From NCBI GenBank assembly GCA_964519985.1, contig CAZFMF010000003.1:99266-163265 (forward strand): a DNA stretch of 64,000 nucleotides, read 5' to 3'. This document shows positions 1 through 8,578 of the stretch, one piece after another. The position numbers were made by a program, and so were the translations under genes. The notes beneath the pieces were generated by a model. The model saw only the letters and a program-made list of their open reading frames with translations. It was not told the DNA's origin and made no database searches. Numbering within the stretch: the stretch's first letter is position 1; each line of letters opens with the position of its first letter. Source of the DNA: JAIEOG01 sp964519985 (GTDB lineage Bacteria > Bdellovibrionota > FAC87 > UBA2466).

Positions 1-126
1 TTGCTCCCGAAACTTTTTTAGGCTGCGAACGGGGACCCAAACCGTTTCATACTGTTTCTGCTCCAAGACTTTGAGCAGGAGATTGCGACCGACGAACCCC
101 GTAGCCCCCGTGATGAGTAAGGTCAC
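1..126 (-). CDS. NAD(P)-dependent epimerase/dehydratase, N-terminal part (runs off the left edge)
   Basis: Only the first 42 codons are inside the window. They start at a GTG (126-124) and read VTLLITGATGFVGRNLL, the beta-strand and glycine-rich loop (GATGFVG) that opens Rossmann-fold extended SDR enzymes such as NAD-dependent epimerases. The GTG overlaps the TGA of the upstream GNAT-like gene (GTGA), so the two are probably translationally coupled in one minus-strand operon. Substrate cannot be told from this fragment. Confidence 0.75.
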   Translation of the reverse strand, partial: MTLLITGATGFVGRNLLLKVLEQKQYETVWVPVRSLKKFREQ

Positions 127-1253
127 GCCGAAGCTCCGCTCAGCGGCTTTTCGTAAATGCGGTAACCTTTATAGCGCTTGGCGCCCATGTTCTCCATCCC
201 GTGGATCAGATCGCGATTATTGGCTTCGACCCAGGACAATTCACCGCCGATGAATTTCGCGCCGCCTTTCACCAAGGCTTCCACGTAGAAAAGCGGGCCG
301 ATGCCCTTGTTGCGAAATTCTGGCTTCACGCCCAACACCGCGAGGCGCGCTTCTTTCGGGCGACTGGTTTTCAGCCACCAAACAAATTTCAAAACCCGAA
401 GCCAAGTCGGGGAGCTTTTGGCGCGCCAAAGGAACTCATTGATATTGGGAATGACCATGGAGAATGCGACTGGCAAGCCGTCTTTCTCGGCGATGACGAC
501 CAACTCGGGATCGATGATGGCGATGAGATCCTTCGCCGCGGCCTTCATGTCTTCGAAGGTAATCGGGACAAACCCCCAGTTACGATCCAGGGTTTCGTTG
601 TAGAGCTCTTGAATGATTTTCAAATCATGATCCAGGTTCTTGAGATTGATCGGGCGCATGACCAATCCCAACTGCCGCTTCACCCGTTCGGTGATCTTGA
701 TCATGCGCTCGGGCGCGACCGCACTCGCCGAGATGTAAAAAGCATCGAGATCCCGCACGCCCTGTAGGCCGAGCTGATCGTAAATATCCAGGTAGTAAGG
801 AGGATTGTAGGCCATCAAAACCATGGGCGAGGCCTCAAAGCCTTCCACCAGCAATCCGCACTCGTCATTCATCGTCGGAGCGACGGGACCGCGCATCGCG
901 GTCAATCCCCGACGTTCCAATTCCGCCTTGGCGGCATTCGCCAACGCACGCGCCACCTCGAGGTCGTTGATGAAATCAAAAAAGCCAAAGAAACCCACTT
1001 TGTCGCCGTAATGGCGATTGTGAGTTCGGTTCTCAATCGCGGCAATGCGCCCCACCGGTTTGCCGTCGCGATAGGCGGTAAACGCCGCCACTTCACCGTG
1101 CAAAGTGCAAAAAGGGCTCTTAGGAGCGATCAGCTTCACAATACTGCCCGGAAAGGGTGGAACAAAGTAAGGGTCCTGGGCGTGAATGAGTTCGCCCACT
1201 TTCTCGAATTTCTTGAGCTCCGAAGCCGTGCGGACTGGCGCAATGGTTATCAT
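123..1253 (-). CDS. GNAT-fold N-acetyltransferase-like protein, YghO-type
   Basis: About 376 residues. The C-terminal third (LAVLGVKPEFRNKGIGPLFY) carries the acetyl-CoA pyrophosphate-binding pattern of GNAT enzymes (R-N-K-G-I-G). The N-terminal half (FVPPFPGSIVKLIAPKSPF... GRIAAIENRTHN) matches large uncharacterised GNAT-like proteins of the YghO kind. An upstream TTG at 1262 is in frame, but the ATG at 1253 is preferred. It lies 9 nt after a -10-like TACATC, which has TTGAAG 17 nt further upstream, and there is no Shine-Dalgarno sequence. Its stop overlaps the start of the downstream epimerase, suggesting a joint role in modifying a lipid or sugar. Acceptor substrate unknown. Confidence 0.75.
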   Translation of the reverse strand: MITIAPVRTASELKKFEKVGELIHAQDPYFVPPFPGSIVKLIAPKSPFCTLHGEVAAFTAYRDGKPVGRIAAIENRTHNRHYGDKVGFFGFFDFINDLEVARALANAAKAELERRGLTAMRGPVAPTMNDECGLLVEGFEASPMVLMAYNPPYYLDIYDQLGLQGVRDLDAFYISASAVAPERMIKITERVKRQLGLVMRPINLKNLDHDLKIIQELYNETLDRNWGFVPITFEDMKAAAKDLIAIIDPELVVIAEKDGLPVAFSMVIPNINEFLWRAKSSPTWLRVLKFVWWLKTSRPKEARLAVLGVKPEFRNKGIGPLFYVEALVKGGAKFIGGELSWVEANNRDLIHGMENMGAKRYKGYRIYEKPLSGASA

Positions 1254-1300
1254 GGTCGCCAAGATGTACCCAAGTCGGCGCCGGGCTTCAACCTTATTGG

Positions 1301-1329
1301 TTGCCGGGTTCCCGCCGCCTCCCTAGTTT
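1301..1329 (+). promoter_or_regulatory. Candidate promoter of the glycerophosphodiesterase gene
   Basis: TTGCCG (1301-1306), a 17-nt spacer, then TAGTTT (1324-1329), only 6 nt before the ATG at 1336. Match to sigma70 consensus is modest (4/6 and 3/6). The position implies a leaderless or nearly leaderless mRNA, in keeping with the lack of a Shine-Dalgarno sequence. Confidence 0.3.
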
Positions 1330-1335
1330 GGCCGG

Positions 1336-2229
1336 ATGAGAAAGCTCTGCCTTATTGTCCCCCTCGGCGCTATCATTGGAGTCCTAGTAGGTTTCAGCTG
1401 CATGCGGATGATCAAACCCGAAGTCGTTAAAAAGGTCTCCATTCACGGTCACCGGGGCTCCCGGGGAACCCATCCGGAAAACACAATTCCCGCCTTCGAA
1501 GAAGCGGTGGCAGCCGGAGCGCACGTGCTGGAATTCGATCTCCAGCTTACCGCCGATGACGTGCCCGTCGTTTCCCATGACCCGTACTTGACTGCGCAAC
1601 ACTGCCGCTATCGCGACGGCAAGCCGCTCGCCGCCCCGATTCCGATTCGATCCCTTAAAGCGAAACAGCTTGAAGCTTTCGAATGTGGGTCGGTGCCCCA
1701 GGAGCGTTTCCCGGAACAAAAACTGACGCCTGGCACCTCGATTCCGACGTTGGACGGTTTGCTGGCGTGGTGGAAGAAAAACGCCCCCCGTTTCGAAATG
1801 AACATCGAGACCAAGATGTCGGCCGAGGACCCCAAGTGGATTGCCGATCCCACGCTTTTTGCACGCAAGGTCATTGAAACATTGCGTAAGTACCAGGCGA
1901 TCGACAAATCCATTTTGCAGTCATTTGATTTCCGCACGCTCACCGCCGCTCGGAAAATCGAACCGAAGCTTCGGCTCTCCTGCCTATTCGAAGAAGGGGC
2001 CAAAGATTTCTGCGCGCAGACCGCGGAAGTCGGTGCTGAGTGGGCCTCCCCGGCGCTGGCGTTAGCGAACCCCGACGCGGTCGCCAAGTGCCACGACCGA
2101 GGCATCAAAGTCGTGCCCTGGACGGCGAACCTTGAAGAGCAATGGCGTACTTTGCTCGGGTCGGAGGTGGACGCGATCATTACGGACTATCCCCGCAAGC
2201 TCGCCGCCTTCCTGAAGACAATTCGCTAA
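1336..2229 (+). CDS. Glycerophosphodiester phosphodiesterase, exported
   Basis: A 297-residue protein of the GDPD (GlpQ/UgpQ) family, which hydrolyses deacylated phospholipids to glycerol-3-phosphate and an alcohol. The catalytic signature is intact: HGHRGSRGTHPENT (first His and Arg, with the metal-site Glu), LEFDLQLTADDVPVVSHDP (metal-binding E-x-D and second catalytic His), and ETKMS near residue 155. The barrel ends with the usual VPWTAN...DAIITDYP. The N-terminus is a hydrophobic segment of about 25 residues (LCLIVPLGAIIGVLVGFSC), so the enzyme is exported or anchored in the inner membrane facing the periplasm. The Cys at the end of the segment is not in a canonical lipobox. Confidence 0.9.
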   Translation: MRKLCLIVPLGAIIGVLVGFSCMRMIKPEVVKKVSIHGHRGSRGTHPENTIPAFEEAVAAGAHVLEFDLQLTADDVPVVSHDPYLTAQHCRYRDGKPLAAPIPIRSLKAKQLEAFECGSVPQERFPEQKLTPGTSIPTLDGLLAWWKKNAPRFEMNIETKMSAEDPKWIADPTLFARKVIETLRKYQAIDKSILQSFDFRTLTAARKIEPKLRLSCLFEEGAKDFCAQTAEVGAEWASPALALANPDAVAKCHDRGIKVVPWTANLEEQWRTLLGSEVDAIITDYPRKLAAFLKTIR

Positions 2230-2361
2230 CCGCGTGACGCGTCATTCATCGCTCGCCGCGTCGTAAATGCACAGGATATTTAGGATCTTCTGCATTCGGG
2301 GTGATTCACGATCATGCAAACCCGCGATGGCTGGGCGTCTGAAGAAATGGATTTTCGTTTA

Positions 2362-2390
2362 TTGACACCGCCGACGCGTTTCCGAAAGAT
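2362..2390 (+). promoter_or_regulatory. Candidate sigma70-type promoter
   Basis: A perfect TTGACA (2362-2367) is followed after 17 nt by AAAGAT (2385-2390, weak). It sits 23 nt upstream of the ATG at 2413 and so supports that start over the longer open frame beginning at 2314. Confidence 0.3.
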
Positions 2391-2412
2391 GACAAATGGT
2401 TGGAGGGGTTTA

Positions 2413-3081
2413 ATGCAGGGGAAGAAGGAACGGGTGGAGATGAAAGTGATTCCGGGCGGGAATCAGATGTCTCTCATCCGCGATACGGAAGAAGTTCTGA
2501 AGTTCTTGGAATTTGCGGGACGCAAATCCATTCTGAACGAACACGCGATCCACAATCGCCTGACCGCGTGCAACAATCTTTTTGGCGTTCTGAACGAAGA
2601 AGAAGATAGCCTGGACTATATTCTGTCCAATCTCGACGTTTTGATTAATCGCTTTCGGAACAAGAACAACAATGTTCGAGCGTCGACACTGAAAGTTTAT
2701 AAGTCGCGCGTGAAAAGCTCGATTGAGGATTTTAAGGCGTGGAGCGCCGATCCCTTCGCGTGGGAACGCGCGGTCACGGACAAAGCGAAAGCCGCCGCCG
2801 CTTCCGAGAGCCGTAAGGAAAAAGAGCGCAAACCGGCCAAAGCCGCGCGCAAGACGATGGAAATCGAAGACGAGGAAACCGAGATTCTCGTCGAAGGCCC
2901 CGCTCCGGACTTAACCGGCTCGCGGCGCGTTTCGTTTCCCATTCGGAAAAACTTCAGCGTGGAAATGACTCTGCCGGCGGAAGGTTTGACCGCCAAGGAA
3001 TTGCAGCGTTTGGGGTTGTTCCTATTCCCCTATTGCGCCGAGATCGAGCCCGATCCGAGCAAAAATCCCTGGGGATTCTAA
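2413..3081 (+). CDS. Conserved hypothetical protein with helical N-terminal half
   Basis: 222 residues from the ATG at 2413, chosen because GGAGGGG lies 4 nt upstream; the frame is open back to 2314. Residues 30-115 form a helical block (FLEFAGRKSILNEHAIHNRL...FRNKNNNVRASTLKVYKSRVKSSIEDF) that resembles the SAM-like core-binding domain of tyrosine recombinases, though no catalytic domain follows. A Lys/Glu/Ala-rich linker comes next, then a C-terminal beta-rich segment with RVSFPIRKNFSVEMTLPAEGLT, a pattern seen at the end of predicted DNA-binding proteins. No signal peptide. The 3' end overlaps the convergent PilZ gene by 4 bp. Function unknown; a DNA-binding role is speculation. Confidence 0.7.
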   Translation: MQGKKERVEMKVIPGGNQMSLIRDTEEVLKFLEFAGRKSILNEHAIHNRLTACNNLFGVLNEEEDSLDYILSNLDVLINRFRNKNNNVRASTLKVYKSRVKSSIEDFKAWSADPFAWERAVTDKAKAAAASESRKEKERKPAKAARKTMEIEDEETEILVEGPAPDLTGSRRVSFPIRKNFSVEMTLPAEGLTAKELQRLGLFLFPYCAEIEPDPSKNPWGF

Positions 3082-3560
3082 AACCAAATCATCGGCGGGT
3101 TAGGATCCTGGCAAGCGATTTCCGAATACTTGTACATGAAGTTCACCAGCTGACGCAGCACTTCATAGGAGCGGGTACTCTTGTCCAGCTCGCAGCCGTA
3201 CTCGATGCCTTCACGACCGCCACTTTTGAACGGCTTGGAGCGCTTTACGTCGACGACTAGGCGCAGGTACGAGCTCGGCGTGAAATAGAAGCGCAGCGCC
3301 ACCTTCTGGCCGGCCTTGAGCGCCGGCTGAGGCTGGAGTTCACGGAAAAGCAAACCCGAAAAGCTGATGTCGAGGACCTCAACGTGGGTGAGGTGGTTCT
3401 TTTCGGCGAAGCTGTACACCCCGAGCACGCGATGAAAGAGAACCCGTTCGTATTCACGGCGCCGTTCTTCGGTTTTTTCTTGGCGGTAAACGGAGAGGTC
3501 GACGACCTTCTTGCTCTTGGCCTTCTTTTCGCCCTTGTCCTTCACCTTACGCTTATCCAT
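3078..3560 (-). CDS. PilZ-domain protein (putative cyclic-di-GMP receptor)
   Basis: 160 residues. A basic N-terminal tail (about 35 residues) leads into RRREYERVLFHRVLG and then VEVLDISFSGLLFRE, the two parts of the PilZ c-di-GMP site (Arg cluster, then D-x-S-x-x-G). The strands LRFYFTP and LRLVVDVKRSKPF fit a PilZ barrel. The Arg motif is not the textbook RxxxR, so ligand binding is probable rather than certain. GGGGGGAG lies 8 nt before the ATG. A PilZ effector fits with the diguanylate cyclase found at 37.3-38.2 kb. Confidence 0.65.
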   Translation of the reverse strand: MDKRKVKDKGEKKAKSKKVVDLSVYRQEKTEERRREYERVLFHRVLGVYSFAEKNHLTHVEVLDISFSGLLFRELQPQPALKAGQKVALRFYFTPSSYLRLVVDVKRSKPFKSGGREGIEYGCELDKSTRSYEVLRQLVNFMYKYSEIACQDPNPPMIWF

Positions 3561-3707
3561 GGACAGCTCTCCCCCCGGAGGCAGCTCGAGAAACCAGCTT
3601 TTTTTGAGTTAATTTTTTAAGGAAGCGATCTCATTATAGCTGGCTCAGCGGCACAAGCCAAGTCACCGCGAAAAGCAGTGAAGCGGTCTCACCGCAGGGA
3701 GTGTTGC

Positions 3708-3735
3708 GAGATTGCTTCACTACGTTCGCAATGAC
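3708..3735 (-). repeat. 28-bp dispersed repeat, copy 1 (GTCATTGCGA...GAAGCAATC family)
   Basis: Read on the minus strand it is GTCATTGCGAACG followed by TAGTGAAGCAATCTC. Near-identical copies lie at 16550-16577 and, inside dnaE2, at 57030-57057. This copy ends 2 bp before the stop codon of the UDP-glucuronate decarboxylase gene. Confidence 0.85.
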
Positions 3736-3737
3736 AA

Positions 3738-4694
3738 CTACGCAGTGCAGCGTTCCTGAAAATAAGCGTAGGTAGGCTCAAGACCCGTTTGCAGATCGAT
3801 CTGTGGCTCCCAGCCGAGAACTTTCTTGGCCACCGTGATATCGGGTCGCCGGGTTTTTGGATCGTCTTCGGGCAACGGCAGCTCGCGGATGTTCAGCTTT
3901 TTTCCCGAAAGCGAAATAATGCGATCGGCGAATTCCCGGATCGTGATCTCGTTGGGGTTACCCAGATTGATCGGCGCGGTGTAGTCGGACGCCAAGGTCC
4001 GGATCAAGCCTTCCACTAGATCGTCTACATAACAGAAGCTGCGCGTTTGCTGCCCCTTGCCGTACACCGTCAGCTCTTCACCCTTCACGGCTTGCACGCA
4101 GAAGTTCGGCACCACGCGACCATCTTCCATACGCATGCGCGGGCCGTAGGTATTGAAGATGCGGACAATGCGCGTCGCGACGCCGTGCACGCGATGGTAA
4201 GCCATCGTGACCGCTTCCATATAGCGCTTGGCTTCATCGTAGCAACTACGCGGGCCAATCGAATTCACATTTCCCCAATAGGTTTCGACTTGCGGGTGAA
4301 CGAGCGGATCGCCGTAAATCTCCGACGTACTGGCGACCAGTATCTTACAGCGGGCATCGCGGGCAAGTTTCAAAATCTGTTCGGTGCCTTCCGATCCCAC
4401 GCGAAGCGTTTCGATGGGATGCCGGGCGTAATCCACCGGACTCGCGGGGCTCGCCATGTGAAAAATACCGGCAAAACCGCGGTCCCAGTTGCGAGAAACC
4501 GTAATATCGTGCTCGATGAACTCAAACGCCGGATTGCCCAGCAACGGCCGGACATTTTGCCTATCGCCGGTCAGAAGGTTGTCGACGACAACCACCTGGC
4601 AACCATCATTCAGGAGACGTTCCGCGAGGTGGGAACCCACAAATCCGGCACCGCCGGTGATCAGGTAACGGCCCGACAAGCGGTGACGACTCAT
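3738..4694 (-). CDS. uxs: UDP-glucuronate decarboxylase (UDP-xylose synthase)
   Basis: 318 residues, the usual length. It is an extended SDR enzyme that oxidises and decarboxylates UDP-glucuronate to UDP-xylose. The NAD+-binding loop GGAGFVGSH is at residues 14-22, the catalytic Thr/Ser-Glu region is TSEIYGDP near 122, and the YDEAKR motif (catalytic Tyr and Lys) is near 151. RIFNTYGPRM and the FCYVDDLVEG stretch are typical of this subfamily rather than of 4-epimerases. Its start overlaps the stop of the upstream UDP-glucose dehydrogenase gene by 4 bp (ATGA), so the two form a coupled pair making UDP-glucuronate and then UDP-xylose for cell-surface glycans. Confidence 0.93.
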   Translation of the reverse strand: MSRHRLSGRYLITGGAGFVGSHLAERLLNDGCQVVVVDNLLTGDRQNVRPLLGNPAFEFIEHDITVSRNWDRGFAGIFHMASPASPVDYARHPIETLRVGSEGTEQILKLARDARCKILVASTSEIYGDPLVHPQVETYWGNVNSIGPRSCYDEAKRYMEAVTMAYHRVHGVATRIVRIFNTYGPRMRMEDGRVVPNFCVQAVKGEELTVYGKGQQTRSFCYVDDLVEGLIRTLASDYTAPINLGNPNEITIREFADRIISLSGKKLNIRELPLPEDDPKTRRPDITVAKKVLGWEPQIDLQTGLEPTYAYFQERCTA

Positions 4695-5998
4695 ACGGTA
4701 TCTGGCTTTCCGATGCAGTAGTAACTAAAACCCATGCCTTCGAGACTATCTGCGTTGTAGAGGTTGCGGCCGTCGAAAATCGCGGGATCTACAAGATCGC
4801 GTTTCAACGAATCAAAATCCGGCGATCGGAATTCATTCCACTCGGTCAAAATCGCTAGGGCATCGGCCTGTCGGGTCGCTTCGTAAGCGTCGCCCACTAA
4901 CTCCACCCGGCCTTCAAAAATCCGTCGCGCTTCGCCCATGGCGATCGGGTCATACGCTCGGACCTTCGCCCCTTTTTCGAGTAACTCTTCGATCAGAGTT
5001 ACCGAGGGGGCTTCGCGCATATCGTCGGTTTCGGGTTTGAACGAGAGGCCCCAAATGGCGACGGTCTTGCCCGACACATCGCCATCAAAGTGGCGGGAAA
5101 TCTTTTCAAAGAGAATGCGCTTCTGGCGTTCGTTCACCGAATGCACTTCCTCGAACATCTTCAGCGGCATTCCGATTTCCTTGCCCAGATGAATAAGCGC
5201 CTGGACATCCTTGGGAAAACACGATCCGCCGTAGCCGCAGCCGGGGTAGAGAAACTTCGAGCCAATACGACTGTCGGTAATGATACCCTTACGGACATCG
5301 TGAATATTAGCCCCGGCCTTTTCCGCCAGCACCGCCATCTCGTTGATGAACGAAATCTTCATGGCCAAAAAAGTATTGGCCGCGTACTTGGACAATTCCG
5401 CCGAGCGATTACTCATGAAGAGAATCGGGCTGCCGTTGCGCACATACGGCGCGTAAAGATCGGACATGACCTGGCGCGCTTCGGCGGACTCCGTCCCAAT
5501 GATCACCCGCTCGGGACGCAGGAAGTCGCCAATCGCAGCGCCCTCCTTTAAAAACTCGGGATTGGACACGACTTCCACGGCATGCTTACCGCCGACCAGC
5601 GCGGCCCGCACTTTGTCCGCCGTTCCCACGGGGACGGTGCTCTTCATCACCAGAACCAATGGTCCCGTGGCACTTTCCTTTACCATCCGCACCGCTTCCA
5701 TGACGTAGCGCAGATCAGACGCCCCGTCGTCGCCTTGCGGCGTACCGACCGCCACGAAAACCATTCGACTCTCGGCGATCGATTCGGCCGCCTGAGTCGT
5801 GAAAATCAAACGCCCGGATTTAATATTTCGAGCAACGATTTCTTCCAGGCCGGGTTCGTAAAAGGGGACGTGCCCTTCTTTCAGACGTGCGACTTTCTCG
5901 CTGTTCACGTCCACGCACGTCACATGATTGCCTGAATCGGAGAAACAGGCCCCCGCCACTAGCCCCACATAACCTGTACCTAAGACCGTAATTTTCAT
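4691..5998 (-). CDS. ugd: UDP-glucose 6-dehydrogenase
   Basis: 435 residues from the ATG at 5998; an in-frame GTG at 6016 would add six residues, but MKITVLGTGYVG is the conserved start. It oxidises UDP-glucose to UDP-glucuronate with two NAD+. The Rossmann loop GTGYVG is at residues 7-12, the catalytic Cys lies in YGGSCFPKD near 258, and the C-terminal UDP-binding domain contains IWGLSFKPETDDMREAPS. First gene of a two-gene operon with uxs, divergent from the flippase-like gene at 6065. Confidence 0.95.
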   Translation of the reverse strand: MKITVLGTGYVGLVAGACFSDSGNHVTCVDVNSEKVARLKEGHVPFYEPGLEEIVARNIKSGRLIFTTQAAESIAESRMVFVAVGTPQGDDGASDLRYVMEAVRMVKESATGPLVLVMKSTVPVGTADKVRAALVGGKHAVEVVSNPEFLKEGAAIGDFLRPERVIIGTESAEARQVMSDLYAPYVRNGSPILFMSNRSAELSKYAANTFLAMKISFINEMAVLAEKAGANIHDVRKGIITDSRIGSKFLYPGCGYGGSCFPKDVQALIHLGKEIGMPLKMFEEVHSVNERQKRILFEKISRHFDGDVSGKTVAIWGLSFKPETDDMREAPSVTLIEELLEKGAKVRAYDPIAMGEARRIFEGRVELVGDAYEATRQADALAILTEWNEFRSPDFDSLKRDLVDPAIFDGRNLYNADSLEGMGFSYYCIGKPDTV

Positions 5999-6064
5999 GG
6001 ACGTCCGATGCCCCACTTTTTGATTGAGAGCAGGGTCAGAAAAATCTAGACTGACCCCCTATCT

Positions 6065-7057
6065 ATGTCAAACCACCAGCCCGCTCGGGAGAGGCTCCAG
6101 CTTTTACTAAAATTCGCGATCGGCCTAGGGCTTGTCGTTTATGTTTTAAAGTCTCGGATGATCGACTTCCAGGCGTTGGGAAACGTGGTTTTCGAACCGC
6201 GAAACATCGCCATCGGATTTTTCTTCCTGACGTTCACGGTCCTGTGTTGCTCGCTGCGCTGGTATCTTTTGTCGGTCGCCCAAGGACTCTCGCTGAGTTT
6301 TTCAGCTACGTACCAGCTTACCATGATCGGGATGTTCTTTAACACCTTCATGCCCGGTGCCGTCGGGGGCGATGTCATCAAAGCGTGGTATGTGGCGGGT
6401 CGAGAACCCAAAAGAAAAACCAAAGCGATTTTCACGGTCATTCTCGATCGCACAATCGGGCTTTCCGTTTTCTTTTTCTACGCAGCGTTTACGTTGCTCT
6501 TTTATTTTTCTTGGCTGAAGGAACACCCGCAGATGCAGTGGCTGGCCTACGGCATCTGGGGCTTTACGCTTTCTAGCGCGATTTTTGCGAGCGCCTTTTT
6601 TATTTCGCTGTTTTTCAAACTTCCCGGCAGTAAGTGGATCCGCGCGCAGCTTTCGCGATTCCGCATCGTGTATTCGGTGTTTGAAGCCACCATGCAGTAC
6701 CGCAACCATGCGCGCACCATCATTGCGTCTTTGCTCATTTCGGCGTTTTCGATCTTTGGCATGACGCTGCTTTTTAAGATTTTGGGCGACACGCTCGGCA
6801 TTCCGCTTTCGCTGACCCAGTACTTCTTCGTGGTGCCGATTGGGCTCACGGTTTCGGCCGCGCCGATTCTTCCCGGCGGGATCGGGGTCGGACAGGTGGC
6901 TTTCTTCACGCTTTTTCAGTGGGCGGGTTTGCAAAATCCGGAACAGGGAGCCACGCTCTGCACTCTCATCCAGGTCTACACCATCCTGTTCAATTGCATG
7001 GGCGCTTTGTTCTACATCCGCTTCAAGCGCCAGCCCGTCCCGATGATGGCGGTGTAA
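6065..7057 (+). CDS. Flippase-like integral membrane protein (UPF0104 / MprF N-terminal-domain family)
   Basis: 330 residues with about eight hydrophobic segments. The sequence LTMIGMFFNTFMPGAVGGDVIKAWYV is the family signature (N-x-x-x-P-G-x-x-G-G-D) shared with the flippase half of lysylphosphatidylglycerol synthase, and LPGGIGVGQVAFF is the second conserved re-entrant motif. The protein is the membrane part only, with no synthase domain, and probably moves a lipid or lipid-linked sugar. TTGAGA (6024), 17 nt and TAGACT (6047) lie just upstream, giving a very short leader. Its position opposite ugd-uxs suggests envelope glycolipid work. Substrate unknown. Confidence 0.85.
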   Translation: MSNHQPARERLQLLLKFAIGLGLVVYVLKSRMIDFQALGNVVFEPRNIAIGFFFLTFTVLCCSLRWYLLSVAQGLSLSFSATYQLTMIGMFFNTFMPGAVGGDVIKAWYVAGREPKRKTKAIFTVILDRTIGLSVFFFYAAFTLLFYFSWLKEHPQMQWLAYGIWGFTLSSAIFASAFFISLFFKLPGSKWIRAQLSRFRIVYSVFEATMQYRNHARTIIASLLISAFSIFGMTLLFKILGDTLGIPLSLTQYFFVVPIGLTVSAAPILPGGIGVGQVAFFTLFQWAGLQNPEQGATLCTLIQVYTILFNCMGALFYIRFKRQPVPMMAV

Positions 7058-7064
7058 CAATTCC

Positions 7065-7796
7065 ATGCTCAAAACGCGCGCGATAGTTCTATCGCGGGAA
7101 AATTTTGGCGAGGCGGATCGCTACCTCCAGCTATTCACCCGCGACTGGGGTTTGATTTCGTGTCTGGCGAAATCCGCCCGCAAAAGTAAGCGCCGTTACG
7201 TCGGCGGCATGGATATCTTTTGCCACAACGAGATCTTGCTGCGCGGCGATCCCCGCGAGCGACCTTATCTCGTGGAACTCACCGTTTTGAATGCATTCAC
7301 CGGATTACGCGACGATATCGATCGCGTGATGACGGCCGGCAAAGTCGTGCAGTGGGTGCACAAACTTTCCAATACGGCGGTCGCGATGCCCGGTGTCTAT
7401 AGCCTGCTCGGCCAAACGTTGGCGTTGCTCGAAAAGGAAACGCAACCGGAGCGGCTGATGCTTTTGCAGCTGATCTTCCAGTTAAAGCTTCTGGATCAGA
7501 TCGGGATCAAACCACGCATGGATGCCTGCGCGCGGTGTTCGCAGCGGCGGGAGTTACCTGGGGGAATTTTCGATCTAGATGCCGGCGGCCTGCTTTGCCA
7601 GAAATGCCTGGGCGATCGCGTGGCCGCCCACGCGATGGTGCTCAACCCGATGGAATGCACACTTCTCGATCAAGGCGACCGCTTAAAACTCACGGCCTGG
7701 GATCAATTCCAATTCCCCCCCGAACCCACGCGCAATCTCCTCCGCCTCACCACCCAATTCGCCTCCTTCCACACCCACACCTCCCTCCCCTCCTAA
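7065..7796 (+). CDS. recO: DNA repair protein RecO
   Basis: 243 residues. The N-terminal OB fold (LKTRAIVLSRENFGEADRYLQLFTRDWGLIS...AKSARKSKRR) is typical of RecO, which helps RecR load RecA onto SSB-coated DNA. The helical domain contains a C4 zinc site: CARC near residue 153 and CQKC near 178. The C-terminus is rich in His/Thr/Pro and slightly short. It begins 8 bp after the flippase-like gene and is probably co-transcribed. The stop codon sits directly against the left inverted repeat of the transposon at 7798. Confidence 0.9.
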   Translation: MLKTRAIVLSRENFGEADRYLQLFTRDWGLISCLAKSARKSKRRYVGGMDIFCHNEILLRGDPRERPYLVELTVLNAFTGLRDDIDRVMTAGKVVQWVHKLSNTAVAMPGVYSLLGQTLALLEKETQPERLMLLQLIFQLKLLDQIGIKPRMDACARCSQRRELPGGIFDLDAGGLLCQKCLGDRVAAHAMVLNPMECTLLDQGDRLKLTAWDQFQFPPEPTRNLLRLTTQFASFHTHTSLPS

Positions 7797-7797
7797 A

Positions 7798-7855
7798 AGG
7801 TACCCACTTCCTTTCCAGTCATCTCGCACTCAGGTACCCGCTACCTTTTCAGTCA
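7798..7855. repeat. Left 58-bp inverted repeat of the RAYT unit
   Basis: Exact reverse complement of 8553-8610. Unit 1 (7799-7829) and unit 2 (7833-7864, running past the exact arm) both start GGTACCC, both have a CCTTT core and CAGTCAT, and are offset by 34 bp. Confidence 0.95.
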
Positions 7856-7912
7856 TTTTCACGCTCCCCAAACCCAGGAGACAGCTCCGCTCCGACTTGG
7901 TAGTGCTCGTTC

Positions 7913-8578
7913 ATGCCAAGAAAGCCAACCCCAGTTTGCGGAGACCTCCCCTACCACATCACTGCTCGAGCGAATAATTGCGAGTGGTTTTATCTACCCA
8001 TCTCCGAGATATGGCGTGTTTTCACCACCATCATCGCGGAGGTTTCGGAGACCTATGGAATGCGAACGATCGCGTTCGTATTGATGAGCAATCACTACCA
8101 TCTGATTGCTCTTTTTCCGCACTGCAACATTGGAAGTGCGATGAACTATTTGCAGCGCGAGGTGAGCCGATCGATCGGAAAACGGAGCGGTCGAATCAAT
8201 CACGTTTTTGGGGGACGGTATAAGCCCTGCTTAATCGCAAACACTCAGTACTTGGAACATGTCTATAAGTACGTTTATCGCAACCCGGTTGAGGCGGGCA
8301 TGTGCGAACGCGTTCAAGAATATCCGTTTAGCACACTAAGGAGGGCGTTGGGTCAGTGCGAGCTGCCATTCAAGGTTTGGGATGATCTCGCCTTGAATTG
8401 GAGTCCAATCCCTCATTCTATTCCGGATCGCCTTGAGTGGCTAAACACTCCAGTTCTTACAAAGAGAACCTCACTGATTCAGCGAGCCCTGCGACGAACC
8501 GAGTTTGAGTTTCCGCGGGACAATACTTTCCGAAAACAGCTTCGCGAGCTCGTGACTGAAAAGGTAGCGGGTACCTGA
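7913..8578 (+). CDS. REP-associated tyrosine transposase (RAYT, Y1/HUH family)
   Basis: 221 residues. It belongs to the TnpA_REP/RAYT family, single-strand-specific HUH nucleases related to IS200/IS605 transposases. YHITARANN (strand 1), VLMSNHYHLIALFP with the H-x-H metal site near residues 61-63, GGRYKPCLI, and YVYRNPVEAGM with the catalytic Tyr region near 120 are all present, so the enzyme appears intact. The last eight codons (TEKVAGT and stop) lie inside the right inverted repeat, so the repeat supplies the C-terminus and stop codon. No second gene accompanies it. Confidence 0.93.
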   Translation: MPRKPTPVCGDLPYHITARANNCEWFYLPISEIWRVFTTIIAEVSETYGMRTIAFVLMSNHYHLIALFPHCNIGSAMNYLQREVSRSIGKRSGRINHVFGGRYKPCLIANTQYLEHVYKYVYRNPVEAGMCERVQEYPFSTLRRALGQCELPFKVWDDLALNWSPIPHSIPDRLEWLNTPVLTKRTSLIQRALRRTEFEFPRDNTFRKQLRELVTEKVAGT